Assembly: GCA_013416435.1 (NCBI GenBank)
Contig: JACCEN010000007.1
Span: forward strand, 124,001 to 188,000
From: Alcaligenaceae bacterium
Lineage (GTDB): Bacteria; Pseudomonadota; Gammaproteobacteria; Burkholderiales; Burkholderiaceae_B
Length of the DNA: 64,000 nucleotides
Direction: 5' to 3'
Shown here: piece by piece, positions 38,840-47,503 of the stretch
How positions within the stretch are numbered: the first letter of the stretch is position 1
Layout of the letters: each line of letters opens with the position of its first letter
Position numbers and translations under genes: made by a program
Notes under the pieces: model-generated
The model's database searches: none
Told to the model about the DNA's origin: nothing
The model's input: only the letters and a program-made list of their open reading frames with translations

Positions 38840-39403
38840 ATGACGCAATCTCAAGCTAGCAGCCCCACTCGCCTGATCAAGAAGTATCCCAACAGGCGCC
38901 TGTACGACACGCAGACCAGCGCTTACATTACCTTGGCCGACGTCAAGCAACTCGTGCTCGATTGCGAAAACTTCCAGGTCGTGGATGCCAAGTCGGGCGA
39001 AGACCTGACGCGCAGCATCCTTCTTCAAATCATTCTCGAAGAAGAGAGCGATGGCATGCCCATGTTCTCGGCAACGGCGCTGTCGCAGATCATCCGTTTC
39101 TATGGCCATGCCATGCAGGGCGTGATGGGCTCCTTCCTGGAAAAGAACATTCAGGCCTTCATGGATGTCCAGGACCGCATCGCGGAACAATCCAAAGGCC
39201 TGTACGGCAATCAGTTCGGCCCCGAAGCCTGGGCGCAATTCATGAACGTCCAGGCGCCGGTGCTGCAAAACATGATGAGCAACTACGTGGATCAAAGCAA
39301 GAATCTGTTCGTGCAAATGCAGGACCAGATGCAGGACCAGACCCGCAACATGTTTTCCGTGTTTCCGTTTGCACCCAATCCGCCGAAAGACAATAAAAAA
39401 TAA
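38840..39403 (+). CDS. phaR: polyhydroxyalkanoate synthesis repressor PhaR
   Basis: A 187-residue protein with the N-terminal PHB/PHA accumulation DNA-binding domain (RLIKKYPNRRLYDTQTSAYITLADVKQLV) and a downstream PHB_acc segment (FSATALSQIIRFYGHAMQGVMGSFLEKNI). The Gln/Met-rich C-terminus binds granules in homologues. PhaR represses phasin genes and its own gene until polymer is available to titrate it. The ATG at 38840 is the sensible start; a TTG 12 nt earlier is in frame. No strong ribosome site is visible. Confidence 0.95.
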   Translation: MTQSQASSPTRLIKKYPNRRLYDTQTSAYITLADVKQLVLDCENFQVVDAKSGEDLTRSILLQIILEEESDGMPMFSATALSQIIRFYGHAMQGVMGSFLEKNIQAFMDVQDRIAEQSKGLYGNQFGPEAWAQFMNVQAPVLQNMMSNYVDQSKNLFVQMQDQMQDQTRNMFSVFPFAPNPPKDNKK

Positions 39404-39419
39404 AGGGCAGGATCCTTAT

Positions 39420-39508
39420 AGGGTCAGACCCCGTACGGGGTCTGACCCTAACACTTCCGGGGCTGGGGTCAGACCCCATGAGGGGTCTGACCCCTCAGGG
39501 CTGACCCC
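39420..39508. repeat. palindromic gene-end repeats: two full copies and a degenerate half
   Basis: Copies at 39420-39449 (both outer bases changed together, A...T) and 39465-39494 (centre ATGA), plus a degenerate right arm at about 39497-39508 that abuts the TGA stop of the minus-strand acyltransferase-like gene. The cluster separates the convergent phaR and acyltransferase genes. Confidence 0.93.
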
Positions 39509-40630
39509 TCACGCCTTCCGGTACGGGCTGTGATCCCGCAATTCGTCCGCATACGCGCGCACCGCCGGGGTTTCACGGTCCAGGTAGTCCTGGATCGCGT
39601 CCGCATACCGTCGGTCCGCGATCCAGTGCGCCGAGCACGTCTCCACCGGCAGCAGCCCGCGCGCCAGCTTGTGCTCTCCCTGGGCGCCGCCCTGAAAGAC
39701 TGAAAGCCCCTCCTGGATGCAATAAGCGATGCCCTGCATATAACAGGTCTCGAAATGCAGGCCCGGCACGTAGCGGACACTGCCCCAGTAGCGGCCATAC
39801 AGAGTCCGATCGTCGCGCAGGTTCAATGCGGCCGCGATGGGTTCGTCTCCTTGCAACGCCATCACGATCACGATGCTGTCCGCCATCTCCGAACGGAGCC
39901 TGAAGAAGAAGTCGCTGTTCAGATAAGGCAGATGGCCGTGTTCGAGATATGTCTGGTGATAGCAGCGATAGAAGAAGCGAAGGCTGTCGTCGTCGATGCC
40001 GTCGCCGCTGAGGAAGCGGAACCGCACGCCGGCGTCGTCCGACTTCTTCCTGTCTTGCCTGATCTTTTTGCGGTTCTTCTGGTTCAGGCTCATGAGGAAG
40101 TCTTCCATGCTTGCATAGCCCTGATTGAACCAGTGGAACTGCATGCCGTGCCGGAACATGAATCCGGCCTCCGCGAGCGCTTTGCAATCTTCCCCTGATG
40201 GAAACAGCACATGCAAGGACGAAATGCCGTTCACGCGGCAGAGTTCGATCGCGCCGCGTGCCAACGCGACTCGCGCTTCATGCGCGCGTGCCAGAATGCG
40301 CGGACCGGGAACAGGCGTGAAAGGAATGGCGCAGAGCAGCTTGGGATAATAGCGCAGCCCGTGGCGCTCGAAGGCTTCCGCCCAAGCGTGGTCGAAGACA
40401 TATTCGCCGCGGGAATGCGCCTTGAGATACAGCGGCATGGCGCCGGACAGCTCGGACCCTTCATGCAACAGCAGGAAGTGGGGCGTCCAGCCGGTACGCG
40501 AAGACGCGCAACCGGTTTCGTCCAGTGCAAGCAGGAAACGATGGCGAAGAAAAGGCTGCTCGCCTGCAAGGCGGTCCCATTGTTCGGCGTTAATATCTTG
40601 AAGTGGGGATAGGCTGAGGCTTGGAGACAA
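39509..40630 (-). CDS. GNAT-fold acyltransferase-like protein (DUF482/COG3146 family)
   Basis: The frame continues into the divergent GTPase gene, so a start near 40630 (TTG) is chosen, giving 373 residues; no good ribosome site marks it and the start is uncertain. The protein belongs to the DUF482 family related to FemAB/GNAT acyltransferases: AEAFERHGLRYYPKLLCAIPFTPVPGPRIL, the basic SLNQKNRKKIRQDRKKS and FQGGAQGEHKLARGLLPVETCSAHWI are characteristic. Its substrate is unknown; a link to cell-wall or aminoacyl transfer has been guessed for the family. Confidence 0.82.
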   Translation of the reverse strand: MSPSLSLSPLQDINAEQWDRLAGEQPFLRHRFLLALDETGCASSRTGWTPHFLLLHEGSELSGAMPLYLKAHSRGEYVFDHAWAEAFERHGLRYYPKLLCAIPFTPVPGPRILARAHEARVALARGAIELCRVNGISSLHVLFPSGEDCKALAEAGFMFRHGMQFHWFNQGYASMEDFLMSLNQKNRKKIRQDRKKSDDAGVRFRFLSGDGIDDDSLRFFYRCYHQTYLEHGHLPYLNSDFFFRLRSEMADSIVIVMALQGDEPIAAALNLRDDRTLYGRYWGSVRYVPGLHFETCYMQGIAYCIQEGLSVFQGGAQGEHKLARGLLPVETCSAHWIADRRYADAIQDYLDRETPAVRAYADELRDHSPYRKA

Positions 40631-40719
40631 GGCGCTTTTGACGGTTCGGTCGTTTTGCTGATGGAGCTTCGGGCCAGTGTAACGCAGGGCACGGCCCGTG
40701 AATACTTGGAAGGATGGGC

Positions 40720-41745
40720 ATGGCAGGCAAGATACCGGTAGCGGTGCTTTCGGGATTCCTCGGCAGCGGCAAGACGACGCTGCTGAACCGTTATCTGCGC
40801 GAACAGCCCGAAGACGCTTCATCGACCATGGTGCTGATCAACGAGGTTGGAGCAATCGGACTGGACCACCGGCGGGTCAGGCGCCTGAGCGACAAGGTGG
40901 TGTTGCTGGAGTCGGGCTGCTTGTGCTGCACTGTCCAGGGCGAGCTGGTTGACACCTTGCGCGAACTGTTTCTGCAGGCCTTGAGCAGGGCTATTCCGCC
41001 TTTTTCGCGCATGATCATCGAGACCACAGGCATCGCCGACCCGGCTCCTGTCCGCTATACCTTGCGGTATGAGCGCTTCCTCCAGGAGCGGTATGCCTAT
41101 GCGGGTTGCCTGGTGGTCGTGGATGCCTTGCACGGCATGCGGCATCTGCGCGAACGCAGGGAGGCGGTTCAGCAGGTCGTGCTGGCCGACGCCCTGGCAT
41201 TGAGCAAAACGGACCTTGCCTCGGAGGATGACCGCGAGGCGCTGCAATCCGCCTTGGCCGGACTGAATCCTTCGGCTCCCTTGCATGTATTGTCGGAAGG
41301 GCAACGAACCGCCGACATCTTCCGCGCGGTGGAGCGGCGCAGCGGCAAGAAGCAGCCGGCTTCCGGATTTCGTTTCGGGGCCGGCCTGGCTTCCCGTGGT
41401 CATGCAAATGCCCATGGCATGCTTGATGTGATGGCGCTGGAATGGCAGGTTCCACAGTTGCGATCCGCCGCCACGAAAGCGCTGGAAGACGCCATGGCAT
41501 ATGCCGGCGCTGACATGCTGCGCATCAAGGGGTCGTTTCGCTTCACCGGCTCCGCAGGCCGCTGGTCGGTGCAGGGTGTGCATCAGGTCCTGTATCCCAT
41601 GGAGCCGGAAACCGCGAGGGAAGGGGAAAGCCTGGGCGACGACGGATGCGTGCTGGTGCTGATCTTCCATCGCCGCAAGGATGATGCCCGGGCGGAGCTT
41701 CTTGAGCTCATCGGGCGGCACTTGCCTGGAACCGGTCAACGCTGA
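40720..41745 (+). CDS. CobW/COG0523-family GTPase, putative metallochaperone
   Basis: About 341 residues from ATG 40720, favoured over ATG 40714 because GGAAGGA (40708-40714) overlaps the latter. It has a P-loop GFLGSGKT (12-19), the metal-binding CLCC motif (Cys67, Cys69, Cys70), the switch region IETTGIADP and guanine motif SKTD. The C-terminal CobW domain is cut by ALEWQVP and GSFRFTGSAGRWSVQGVHQ. Such proteins insert zinc, cobalt or iron into client enzymes. Interest is raised by cobST genes about 13 kb away, but no direct link is shown. Confidence 0.9.
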   Translation: MAGKIPVAVLSGFLGSGKTTLLNRYLREQPEDASSTMVLINEVGAIGLDHRRVRRLSDKVVLLESGCLCCTVQGELVDTLRELFLQALSRAIPPFSRMIIETTGIADPAPVRYTLRYERFLQERYAYAGCLVVVDALHGMRHLRERREAVQQVVLADALALSKTDLASEDDREALQSALAGLNPSAPLHVLSEGQRTADIFRAVERRSGKKQPASGFRFGAGLASRGHANAHGMLDVMALEWQVPQLRSAATKALEDAMAYAGADMLRIKGSFRFTGSAGRWSVQGVHQVLYPMEPETAREGESLGDDGCVLVLIFHRRKDDARAELLELIGRHLPGTGQR

Positions 41746-42438
41746 AGGCCGGCAGTGCCTGCCGGCTTGCTATTGTCGCCTGAAGACAACTTTGCGCAAT
41801 GAAGGCTTGCGCAGATGCTGCGCAGATGGTGTAATGTTTGCATTATCGCCTCCCAGGCTGGGTGTCTTGCTGCATGGGCCCTTATGTTTTGCGGGCTTTT
41901 TGCCGGGTCCATACCTTGAATCAAGCAACATGCATCCCAAAGGCCTGCGGGCCACGGCTCGTGATGAATCCTTTCTCCGGCCATCGCAATATAAACGAAT
42001 AATTTTTAAGCAGGCGTCTTCCGCGTGCGCCAAGTGCCCGTTCATCAGGCGGCGCGGCTTGGCATGGCGCGAGGTCCTGAACCACGATATTCCACCGTAG
42101 CGCCCTGCGGGGCTCGGCATGATCCAGCGCCAGCCATGCTCGCAGCCGGCACGCTACGCCATGAAATAGGAATAATGGCTTATATCCCGATCAAAGCCGG
42201 CATGCCGGCACCTCGAAACGCTACGCGAAAATTCGCCGCAGCTGTATCGCCGCGCACGACAAATGACGGACTTGTCAATGCCGGGCTTGTCGATAGGGAA
42301 AATGGCGTCTTCGGCCGGGCGGCGGGGCCGCGATCGCACGAATGCGCAACGCGGCCTGTTGTGAAGGCAAAGGCAGCGCCCGTAGCCCCAAAGGCAGGGC
42401 CTGTAGCCCATTTCTTGATGCAGGGATTTTGCGTGCCC

Positions 42439-42501
42439 GCTTTAGGCGGATTTTCGATCGCTTTAGGCGGGTTTTCGATCGCTTTTGGCGGGTTTTCGAT
42501 T
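42439..42501. repeat. three tandem 21-bp repeats
   Basis: Units at 42439-42459, 42460-42480 and 42481-42501 begin GCTTTAGGCGG and end TTTTCGATC, with one or two changes each. They lie just past the terminator of the initiator tRNA gene (minus strand). Purpose unknown; slippage-type expansion is likely. Confidence 0.85.
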
Positions 42502-42525
42502 TTTATAGCGCAGGCGGCGACACAA

Positions 42526-42560
42526 ATAAAAACGGGTCAAATGCATGAAGCAAATGACCC
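42526..42560 (-). terminator. terminator of the initiator tRNA gene
   Basis: On the minus strand GGGTCA (complement of 42555-42560) pairs with TGACCC (complement of 42534-42539) and is followed by a T-rich run (complement of AAATAAAAA near 42525-42532). It begins 11 nt past the tRNA CCA end. Confidence 0.7.
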
Positions 42561-42571
42561 ATTTCGAATAC

Positions 42572-42648
42572 TGGTTGCGGGGACAGGATTTGAACCTGTG
42601 ACCTTCGGGTTATGAGCCCGACGAGCTGCCAGACTGCTCCACCCCGCG
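42572..42648 (-). tRNA. initiator tRNA-fMet (CAU anticodon)
   Basis: The 77-nt minus-strand sequence folds as a tRNA with encoded CCA. It starts CGCGGGG and ends CCCCGCA-ACCA, so the first base pair is the C1/A72 mismatch that marks initiator tRNA. The anticodon arm is GGG-CTCATAA-CCC, with the three consecutive G-C pairs required by initiation. The T loop GGTTCAAATCC is standard. It is divergent from scpB. Confidence 0.97.
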
Positions 42649-42715
42649 TCTGAAGAATTAAATATTAACCCATACCTTTGATTCATGCAAGCAAGGTAGT
42701 ATTTCCAAGCCCTAG

Positions 42716-43402
42716 ATGACTGAAACCGAGATCATCCGCATCCTAGAAACCGCGTTGTTATGCGCGGATCAACCCATGAGCGTCGCAGATCTGCGAAAAT
42801 TGTTCGTGGCGGAAGAAATTTCCCCAGAGGCGCTGCGGGATCATCTATCGACATTGCAGGCAAGCTGGAGCGATAAAGGCCTGGAACTGGTGAACCTTTC
42901 CAGCGGCTGGCGCTTCCAGAGCCGGCCAGAAATGCAGCGCTACCTTTCCCGGCTCAGCCCCGAGAAGCCCCCGAAATACTCGCGCGCGGTGCTTGAGACG
43001 CTAGCCATCATTGCCTGGCGCCAGCCGGTTACTAGGGGCGATATCGAAGACATACGCGGCGTCACGGTGTCGTCGCAAATCGTCCGCACCCTGGAGGATC
43101 GCGGCTGGATCGAAGTACTGGGCCATCGGGATGCGCCGGGCAGGCCGGCATTGCTGGGCACTACGCGCCAGTTCCTGGATGACCTGGGCCTGAAGGCGCT
43201 GGACGAGCTGCCCGATCTCGAACCGCAGGATGCCTCCATCGCGTTGGCGGGCCTGGATCTGGAGCTCGTCCCCGACGAGGCCGCAGACGATGGCTCGGGC
43301 GAGACGAAGCAAGAACAGACAGAACACGCAGGTGCCGCGGAAGCGGCGTCCGAGCACACAGATATGGATATGGAAACGGAGTACCTAAAAGAAAATGACT
43401 GA
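42716..43402 (+). CDS. scpB: segregation and condensation protein B
   Basis: A 228-residue winged-helix protein that with ScpA and SMC condenses and segregates chromosomes. Family features are the early [39 protein letters not shown], the central [30 protein letters not shown] and [27 protein letters not shown]. The acidic C-terminal tail is low complexity. Its stop overlaps the rluB start by 8 bases. scpA is not upstream; an initiator tRNA on the opposite strand lies there instead. Confidence 0.95.
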   Translation: MTETEIIRILETALLCADQPMSVADLRKLFVAEEISPEALRDHLSTLQASWSDKGLELVNLSSGWRFQSRPEMQRYLSRLSPEKPPKYSRAVLETLAIIAWRQPVTRGDIEDIRGVTVSSQIVRTLEDRGWIEVLGHRDAPGRPALLGTTRQFLDDLGLKALDELPDLEPQDASIALAGLDLELVPDEAADDGSGETKQEQTEHAGAAEAASEHTDMDMETEYLKEND

Positions 43403-45122
43403 CATCAATGAGTCCCACGACGGCGCCTCGCCGGTCGACGCGCCCGCTGCGTCCGAGGCCCCTGACGAATCAACCCAGGCTGCGGCCCCTCGTGGGCGCG
43501 GCCGCAAGCTCAGGACCCCATTCAGGCGCCGCCGCGGCGACGCCCAGGCGGAATCGAGCGAGCCGGCCGGCGAGGCGGCCCCCAGCATTGAAGGGCCGGC
43601 CGAAGCCGAGGCCGTAGCCGCGAAGCCGGCCCGTGCGCCGCGCCGGCGCAAGCCGGCGGCCGCCGATGCGCCCGCGCAGCCTGGCCCCGATGTCGCCGAG
43701 GCGCCGGCCCGGCCGCGCGGCCGAGGATCAAAACGGGTCGCCGATACCGGGGAATCCGAAAAAGAAACCGAACAGGCGCTCTCTTACCTGGACACCGCTG
43801 CTCCGATTTCCCAGCGGCTGGGCAAATACCTGAGCAGCGATGCAATCATGCCCAAGCTGCACAAGGTGCTTGCCGACGCGGGCGTGGGATCGCGTCGGGA
43901 AATGGAAGAGCTGATCGTGGCGGGGCGCGTTTCGGTCAACGGTGAGCCGGCGCATATCGGGCAAAGGGTGGGCGCGAACGATCAGGTGCGTGTCAACGGT
44001 CGTCTTGTGACCCGTCCGAATGCCAAGAAGCCGCCGCGTATCATTCTGTATCACAAGCCGGCCGGCGAAATCGTCAGCCACGACGATCCCGAGGGCCGCG
44101 CCACGGTATTCGCCCGCCTGCCCAAGATGCGTGTCGGAAAATGGCTGTCGGTGGGGCGGCTCGACCTGAATACCGAGGGCCTGCTGATTCTGACGACGTC
44201 CGGAGATCTCGCCAATCGCTTGATGCACCCTCGCTATGGCGCCGAGCGCGAGTACGCCGTACGGGTGCTGGGCGAGCTGGGCGACGAGCAGCAGTCCCGT
44301 CTGCTGAAGGGCATAGAGCTGGAAGATGGGGTGGCTCAGTTCGGGTCACTGGAGTACCTGGGCGGCGAGGGCAGCAATCGCTGGTACCGCGTCACCCTGA
44401 CCGAAGGGCGCAACCGCGAGGTGCGCCGGATGTTCGAAGCGGCGGGCGTCACCGTCAGCCGGCTGATTCGCACGCGTTTCGGCGAGGTCGTGCTTCCGCG
44501 CAATCTGCGCCGCGGACGCTGGGAAGAGCTCGACAGCACCCTCGTCTCGGCGCTCATGGTTCAGCTCGGCTTGCTGCGCGACGATGACGGCGACGGCCGC
44601 GGCAATCGCCGCGAGCGGCAACCCGCCTCCCACGACAGCGCATTGCCGCCCGGCTTCGGCACATTGGAACGCAACGGCATGAACGGCGCCAAGGTCAGCA
44701 GGCGCGGCAAGCTCTCCGGCGGCCGGCCGACACGGGGCTCGGCGCTCGAAACCTATCCTTCCGATCCGTACGGAACCGGCCTCATGTTCAGCGGCGGCTT
44801 GCCCAATGGGCATCCCACCGGCAATGGGGCGGGTGCTCGAAACGGCAAGGGTGCTGGCAAGGGCAAGAAGGGCGGTCCCAAGGCGGCCGGCGACGGGGGC
44901 GCGACCACCGAAAACCGCCGCCGTGGCCCGGGCGCGCGTTCGGGTAAGCCCGGCGGCGCGGCGCCCAAGGCGGGTGGAGGCCGTGGCGAAGGTAAGGCGC
45001 GGTCCGGCAAGACGGGCGGACGCGGCAAGGCGGGATCACCCGGCGGGGACGACTGGCAGCCACGCGGTGCGTCGGCCCATGAGTCGCAACTGGGCGTGCT
45101 GGGTGGCCGTCGCCAGCGCTAG
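43395..45122 (+). CDS. rluB: 23S rRNA pseudouridine synthase B with long low-complexity ends
   Basis: A 575-residue RsuA-type synthase. The core has an S4 domain (about 152-200, [30 protein letters not shown]) and the catalytic domain with Asp near 257 in [13 protein letters not shown], then [17 protein letters not shown]. It is much longer than the E. coli enzyme: ~140 Ala/Pro/Arg-rich residues precede the core and ~150 Gly/Lys/Arg-rich residues follow it, probably disordered, RNA-binding extensions common in Burkholderiales. It is coupled to scpB. Confidence 0.93.
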   Translation: MTDINESHDGASPVDAPAASEAPDESTQAAAPRGRGRKLRTPFRRRRGDAQAESSEPAGEAAPSIEGPAEAEAVAAKPARAPRRRKPAAADAPAQPGPDVAEAPARPRGRGSKRVADTGESEKETEQALSYLDTAAPISQRLGKYLSSDAIMPKLHKVLADAGVGSRREMEELIVAGRVSVNGEPAHIGQRVGANDQVRVNGRLVTRPNAKKPPRIILYHKPAGEIVSHDDPEGRATVFARLPKMRVGKWLSVGRLDLNTEGLLILTTSGDLANRLMHPRYGAEREYAVRVLGELGDEQQSRLLKGIELEDGVAQFGSLEYLGGEGSNRWYRVTLTEGRNREVRRMFEAAGVTVSRLIRTRFGEVVLPRNLRRGRWEELDSTLVSALMVQLGLLRDDDGDGRGNRRERQPASHDSALPPGFGTLERNGMNGAKVSRRGKLSGGRPTRGSALETYPSDPYGTGLMFSGGLPNGHPTGNGAGARNGKGAGKGKKGGPKAAGDGGATTENRRRGPGARSGKPGGAAPKAGGGRGEGKARSGKTGGRGKAGSPGGDDWQPRGASAHESQLGVLGGRRQR

Positions 45123-45135
45123 ATATCCGGGGCTC

Positions 45136-45169
45136 GCGGGGCTTCAGGCCCCGCCACTGTTGCTTTTTT
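45136..45169 (+). terminator. terminator-like hairpin after rluB
   Basis: GCGGGGC (45136-45142) pairs with GCCCCGC (45148-45154) around TTCAG; a six-T run follows after about nine bases. The separation of stem and T run makes it weaker than a classical terminator. Confidence 0.55.
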
Positions 45170-45466
45170 AATGTAAGGCCAAGACATGACAGGATTTTTT
45201 TTGTTTTTCTGTTAGAATATAGGGCTTTACAGCTATATTGTTTTTGTCATGCTTTTAGTCATGCGGCATCGTCATGCGAACCTTGACTGACAATGATAGC
45301 GGCACATTTTCGAATGCGTCTTTATTTTTGGTGAAGTAATGGTTACGCACGGTCAAGCTTGATTGCGGCATGAAAATGCGGCGCATCGCATGCCCAGCCG
45401 TGCAATGTCATGCACCGCGGATGCGATAACAGTGGGCTGGTAGACAGCCCATTTTTTTTGGATTTT
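45170..45466 (+). promoter_or_regulatory. rimP-nusA-infB leader region
   Basis: About 300 bp with no sizeable gene. TAGAAT (45213-45218) after a T-rich stretch is a possible -10. GTCATGC occurs four times (45246, 45258, 45271, 45407). A 7-codon open frame (ATG 45339 to TGA 45362) has GTGAAG before it. ATCGCA (45385-45390) can pair with TGCGAT (45422-45427), just before the attenuator hairpin. This looks like a regulated RNA leader; in E. coli the homologous operon is autoregulated by NusA. Confidence 0.55.
45433..45459 (+). terminator. intrinsic terminator/attenuator directly before rimP
   Basis: TGGGCTG (45433-45439) pairs with CAGCCCA (45445-45451) around GTAGA, followed by eight T (45452-45459). 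The rimP ATG is only 7 nt further, so transcription into rimP-nusA-infB must pass this site. The weak GGA (45460-45462) is the only ribosome-site candidate. Confidence 0.85.
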
Positions 45467-45958
45467 ATGGCAGATATATTCGCTTTGACACAAGAGGCCC
45501 TGGCCGGTATGGATATCGAGCTTGTCGACGTGGAACGCGCGCCCCTTGGGCTGTTGCGTGTAACGATCGATCGTCCGGATGGTGTGCGAATTGAAGACTG
45601 CGAACAGGTTTCAAAACAGCTGTCGCGTGTATTCGAAGTGGAAAACATCGATTACAAGCGCCTTGAAGTGGGTTCGCCTGGGGTCGATCGGCCTTTGAAG
45701 CGCGTTGCCGACTTCATTCGTTTCGCCGGCGAGCGGGTCGAAATCAAGCTGCGCGAAGCCGTCGACAACCGCAAGGTGTTTGTCGGCACGCTTCGCGTTC
45801 CTGCCGATGCGGATGCAGCTGCGGCTTCCTCGCCTGAGTTCGGGCTCGAGATCGACGCCGACAAGAAAGGCGAAACCCGCATCCTTAGCTTCACCTTCGA
45901 CGACGTTGATCGTGCCAAACTGGATCCGATTCTTGATTTCAAGGGTAAAAAGCGATGA
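45467..45958 (+). CDS. rimP: ribosome maturation factor RimP
   Basis: A 163-residue 30S assembly factor. The frame is open further upstream, but the ATG at 45467 gives the expected beginning [26 protein letters not shown]. Family features are [29 protein letters not shown] and [30 protein letters not shown]. It is first gene of the conserved rimP-nusA-infB operon, overlapping nusA by four bases (ATGA) and preceded immediately by an attenuator. Confidence 0.95.
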   Translation: MADIFALTQEALAGMDIELVDVERAPLGLLRVTIDRPDGVRIEDCEQVSKQLSRVFEVENIDYKRLEVGSPGVDRPLKRVADFIRFAGERVEIKLREAVDNRKVFVGTLRVPADADAAAASSPEFGLEIDADKKGETRILSFTFDDVDRAKLDPILDFKGKKR

Positions 45959-47439
45959 GTCGCGAAATTCTTCTATTGGTTGACGCCTTGGCGCGTGAAA
46001 AAAACGTCGCCCGCGAGGTGGTTTTTGGCGCACTTGAAGGCGCGTTGGCATCGGCCATGAAAAAGCGCTTCAAGGAAGACGCCGACATCCGTGTGACGAT
46101 CGACCGCAATACCGGCGAGCACGAAGGCTATCGCCGCTGGCTGGTCGTGCCCGACGACGCCGGCCTGCAAGAACCGGATCAACAAGAGCTGTATTCCGAT
46201 GCCCAGGAAATCGTTCCCGGCATCGAAGTCGGCGACTATATCGAAGAGCCCCTCGAGCCTGAAGAGTTCGGCCGCATCGGCGCGCAAGCCGCCAAGCAGG
46301 CCATCCTGCAACGGATACGCGACGCCGAGCGCGAGCAAGTGCTGAACGACTTCCTCGAGCGCGGCGAAAGCATCGTGTCGGGCACCGTGAAGCGCATGGA
46401 CAAGGGCGATGCCATCATCGAGACCGGCAAGATCGAAGCCCGCCTTCCCCGTGTCGAAATGATCCCCAAGGAAAATATCCGCATCGGCGATCGTATCCGC
46501 GCCTGGGTGCTCAAGGTCGATCACGCCGCGCGCGGCCAGCAGGTCATCCTGTCCCGGACGGCGCCCGACTTCATCCGCCAGCTGTTTGAGAACGAAGTGC
46601 CGGAAATCGAACAAGGCCTGCTCGAGATCAAGGCGGCGGCGCGAGACCCCGGCGTGCGCGCCAAGATCGCGGTCATCGCCTACGACAAGCGTATCGATCC
46701 CATCGGCACTTGCGTCGGCATGCGCGGTTCGCGCGTCACCGCCGTCCGCAACGAACTGGGCGGCGAACAGGTAGACATCGTGCTGTGGGCGGAAGACCCC
46801 GCCGAGTTCGTCATCGGCGCGCTGGCGCCGGCGCATGTTGAATCCATCGTGGTCGACGAAGACAAGCACGCCATGGATGTCGTGGTCGACGCCGAGAACC
46901 TCCCGAAGGCCATCGGCGCCCGCGGCCAGAACGTGCGCCTGGCGTCCGAGCTCACCGGCTGGCAGATCAACATCATGACGCCGGAAGAAAGCCAGAACCG
47001 CCAGGAAGAAGAGCGCGGCGAGCTGCGCCAGGCCTTCATCAGCAGGCTCGACGTCGACGAAGAAGTCGCCGACATCCTGATCGACGAAGGCTTCACCGGT
47101 CTGGAAGAAATCGCTTATGTGCCCATGCAGGAACTGCTCGAGATCGAAGCCTTCGACGAAGAGACCATCAACGAACTGCGCACCCGCGCGCGTAACGCCC
47201 TGCTGACGGAAGCCATTGCGCACGAAGAGCGTGTGCAGACCGTCGCGCAGGATATGCAGGAACTGGAAGGCATGACGCCCGAGTTGCTCGGCAAGCTCGC
47301 CGAAAACGAGGTCACCACGCTGGACGACCTGGCTGAACTGTCCACTGACGAACTGGCCGAGATCACCGGCTTGTCCGAAGAGGAAGCCAGCCAGATGATC
47401 ATGCGCGCCCGGGCTCACTGGTTTGACGATGAAGCGTAA
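45955..47439 (+). CDS. nusA: transcription termination/antitermination factor NusA
   Basis: A 494-residue protein with N-terminal RNA-polymerase-binding domain ([36 protein letters not shown]), S1 domain ([33 protein letters not shown]), two KH domains ([22 protein letters not shown] and [22 protein letters not shown]) and two C-terminal acidic helix-hairpin-helix repeats (from about 360). It modulates pausing, termination and antitermination. It is translationally coupled to rimP and followed by infB after 64 bp. Confidence 0.98.
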   Translation: MSREILLLVDALAREKNVAREVVFGALEGALASAMKKRFKEDADIRVTIDRNTGEHEGYRRWLVVPDDAGLQEPDQQELYSDAQEIVPGIEVGDYIEEPLEPEEFGRIGAQAAKQAILQRIRDAEREQVLNDFLERGESIVSGTVKRMDKGDAIIETGKIEARLPRVEMIPKENIRIGDRIRAWVLKVDHAARGQQVILSRTAPDFIRQLFENEVPEIEQGLLEIKAAARDPGVRAKIAVIAYDKRIDPIGTCVGMRGSRVTAVRNELGGEQVDIVLWAEDPAEFVIGALAPAHVESIVVDEDKHAMDVVVDAENLPKAIGARGQNVRLASELTGWQINIMTPEESQNRQEEERGELRQAFISRLDVDEEVADILIDEGFTGLEEIAYVPMQELLEIEAFDEETINELRTRARNALLTEAIAHEERVQTVAQDMQELEGMTPELLGKLAENEVTTLDDLAELSTDELAEITGLSEEEASQMIMRARAHWFDDEA

Positions 47440-47503
47440 TCCTCGAATCGAATCAGTTGGGTGTATTTATTGAAAATAGTAGTAGCAAGCAAGAGAGAGT
47501 CGA

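Larger units (their letters stand above)
41746..42571. other. 826-bp region without a convincing gene
   Basis: After an 8-bp hairpin (GCCGGCAG / CTGCCGGC, 41748-41766) following the GTPase stop, the region holds short duplications (TGCGCAGATG twice near 41810-41830), a near-palindrome GTAATGTTTGCATTAT (41831-41846) and three 21-bp tandem repeats (42439-42501). The open frames here are short, have unusual composition, and the longest runs antisense into the tRNA. It could be an island of decayed coding sequence or hold a small RNA; I see no proof of either. Confidence 0.5.

Noticed and set aside
41770-42120. A 116-codon minus-strand open frame in the gene-poor region
   Set aside because: Composition is unlike neighbouring genes, it lacks a clear start, and no domain is seen.
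42025-42615. Open frame with three GGFSIA-type heptapeptide repeats
   Set aside because: It runs antisense through the initiator tRNA, ending in the tRNA-derived GTGFEPVTFGL artefact; the repeats are simply the 21-bp tandem DNA repeat translated.
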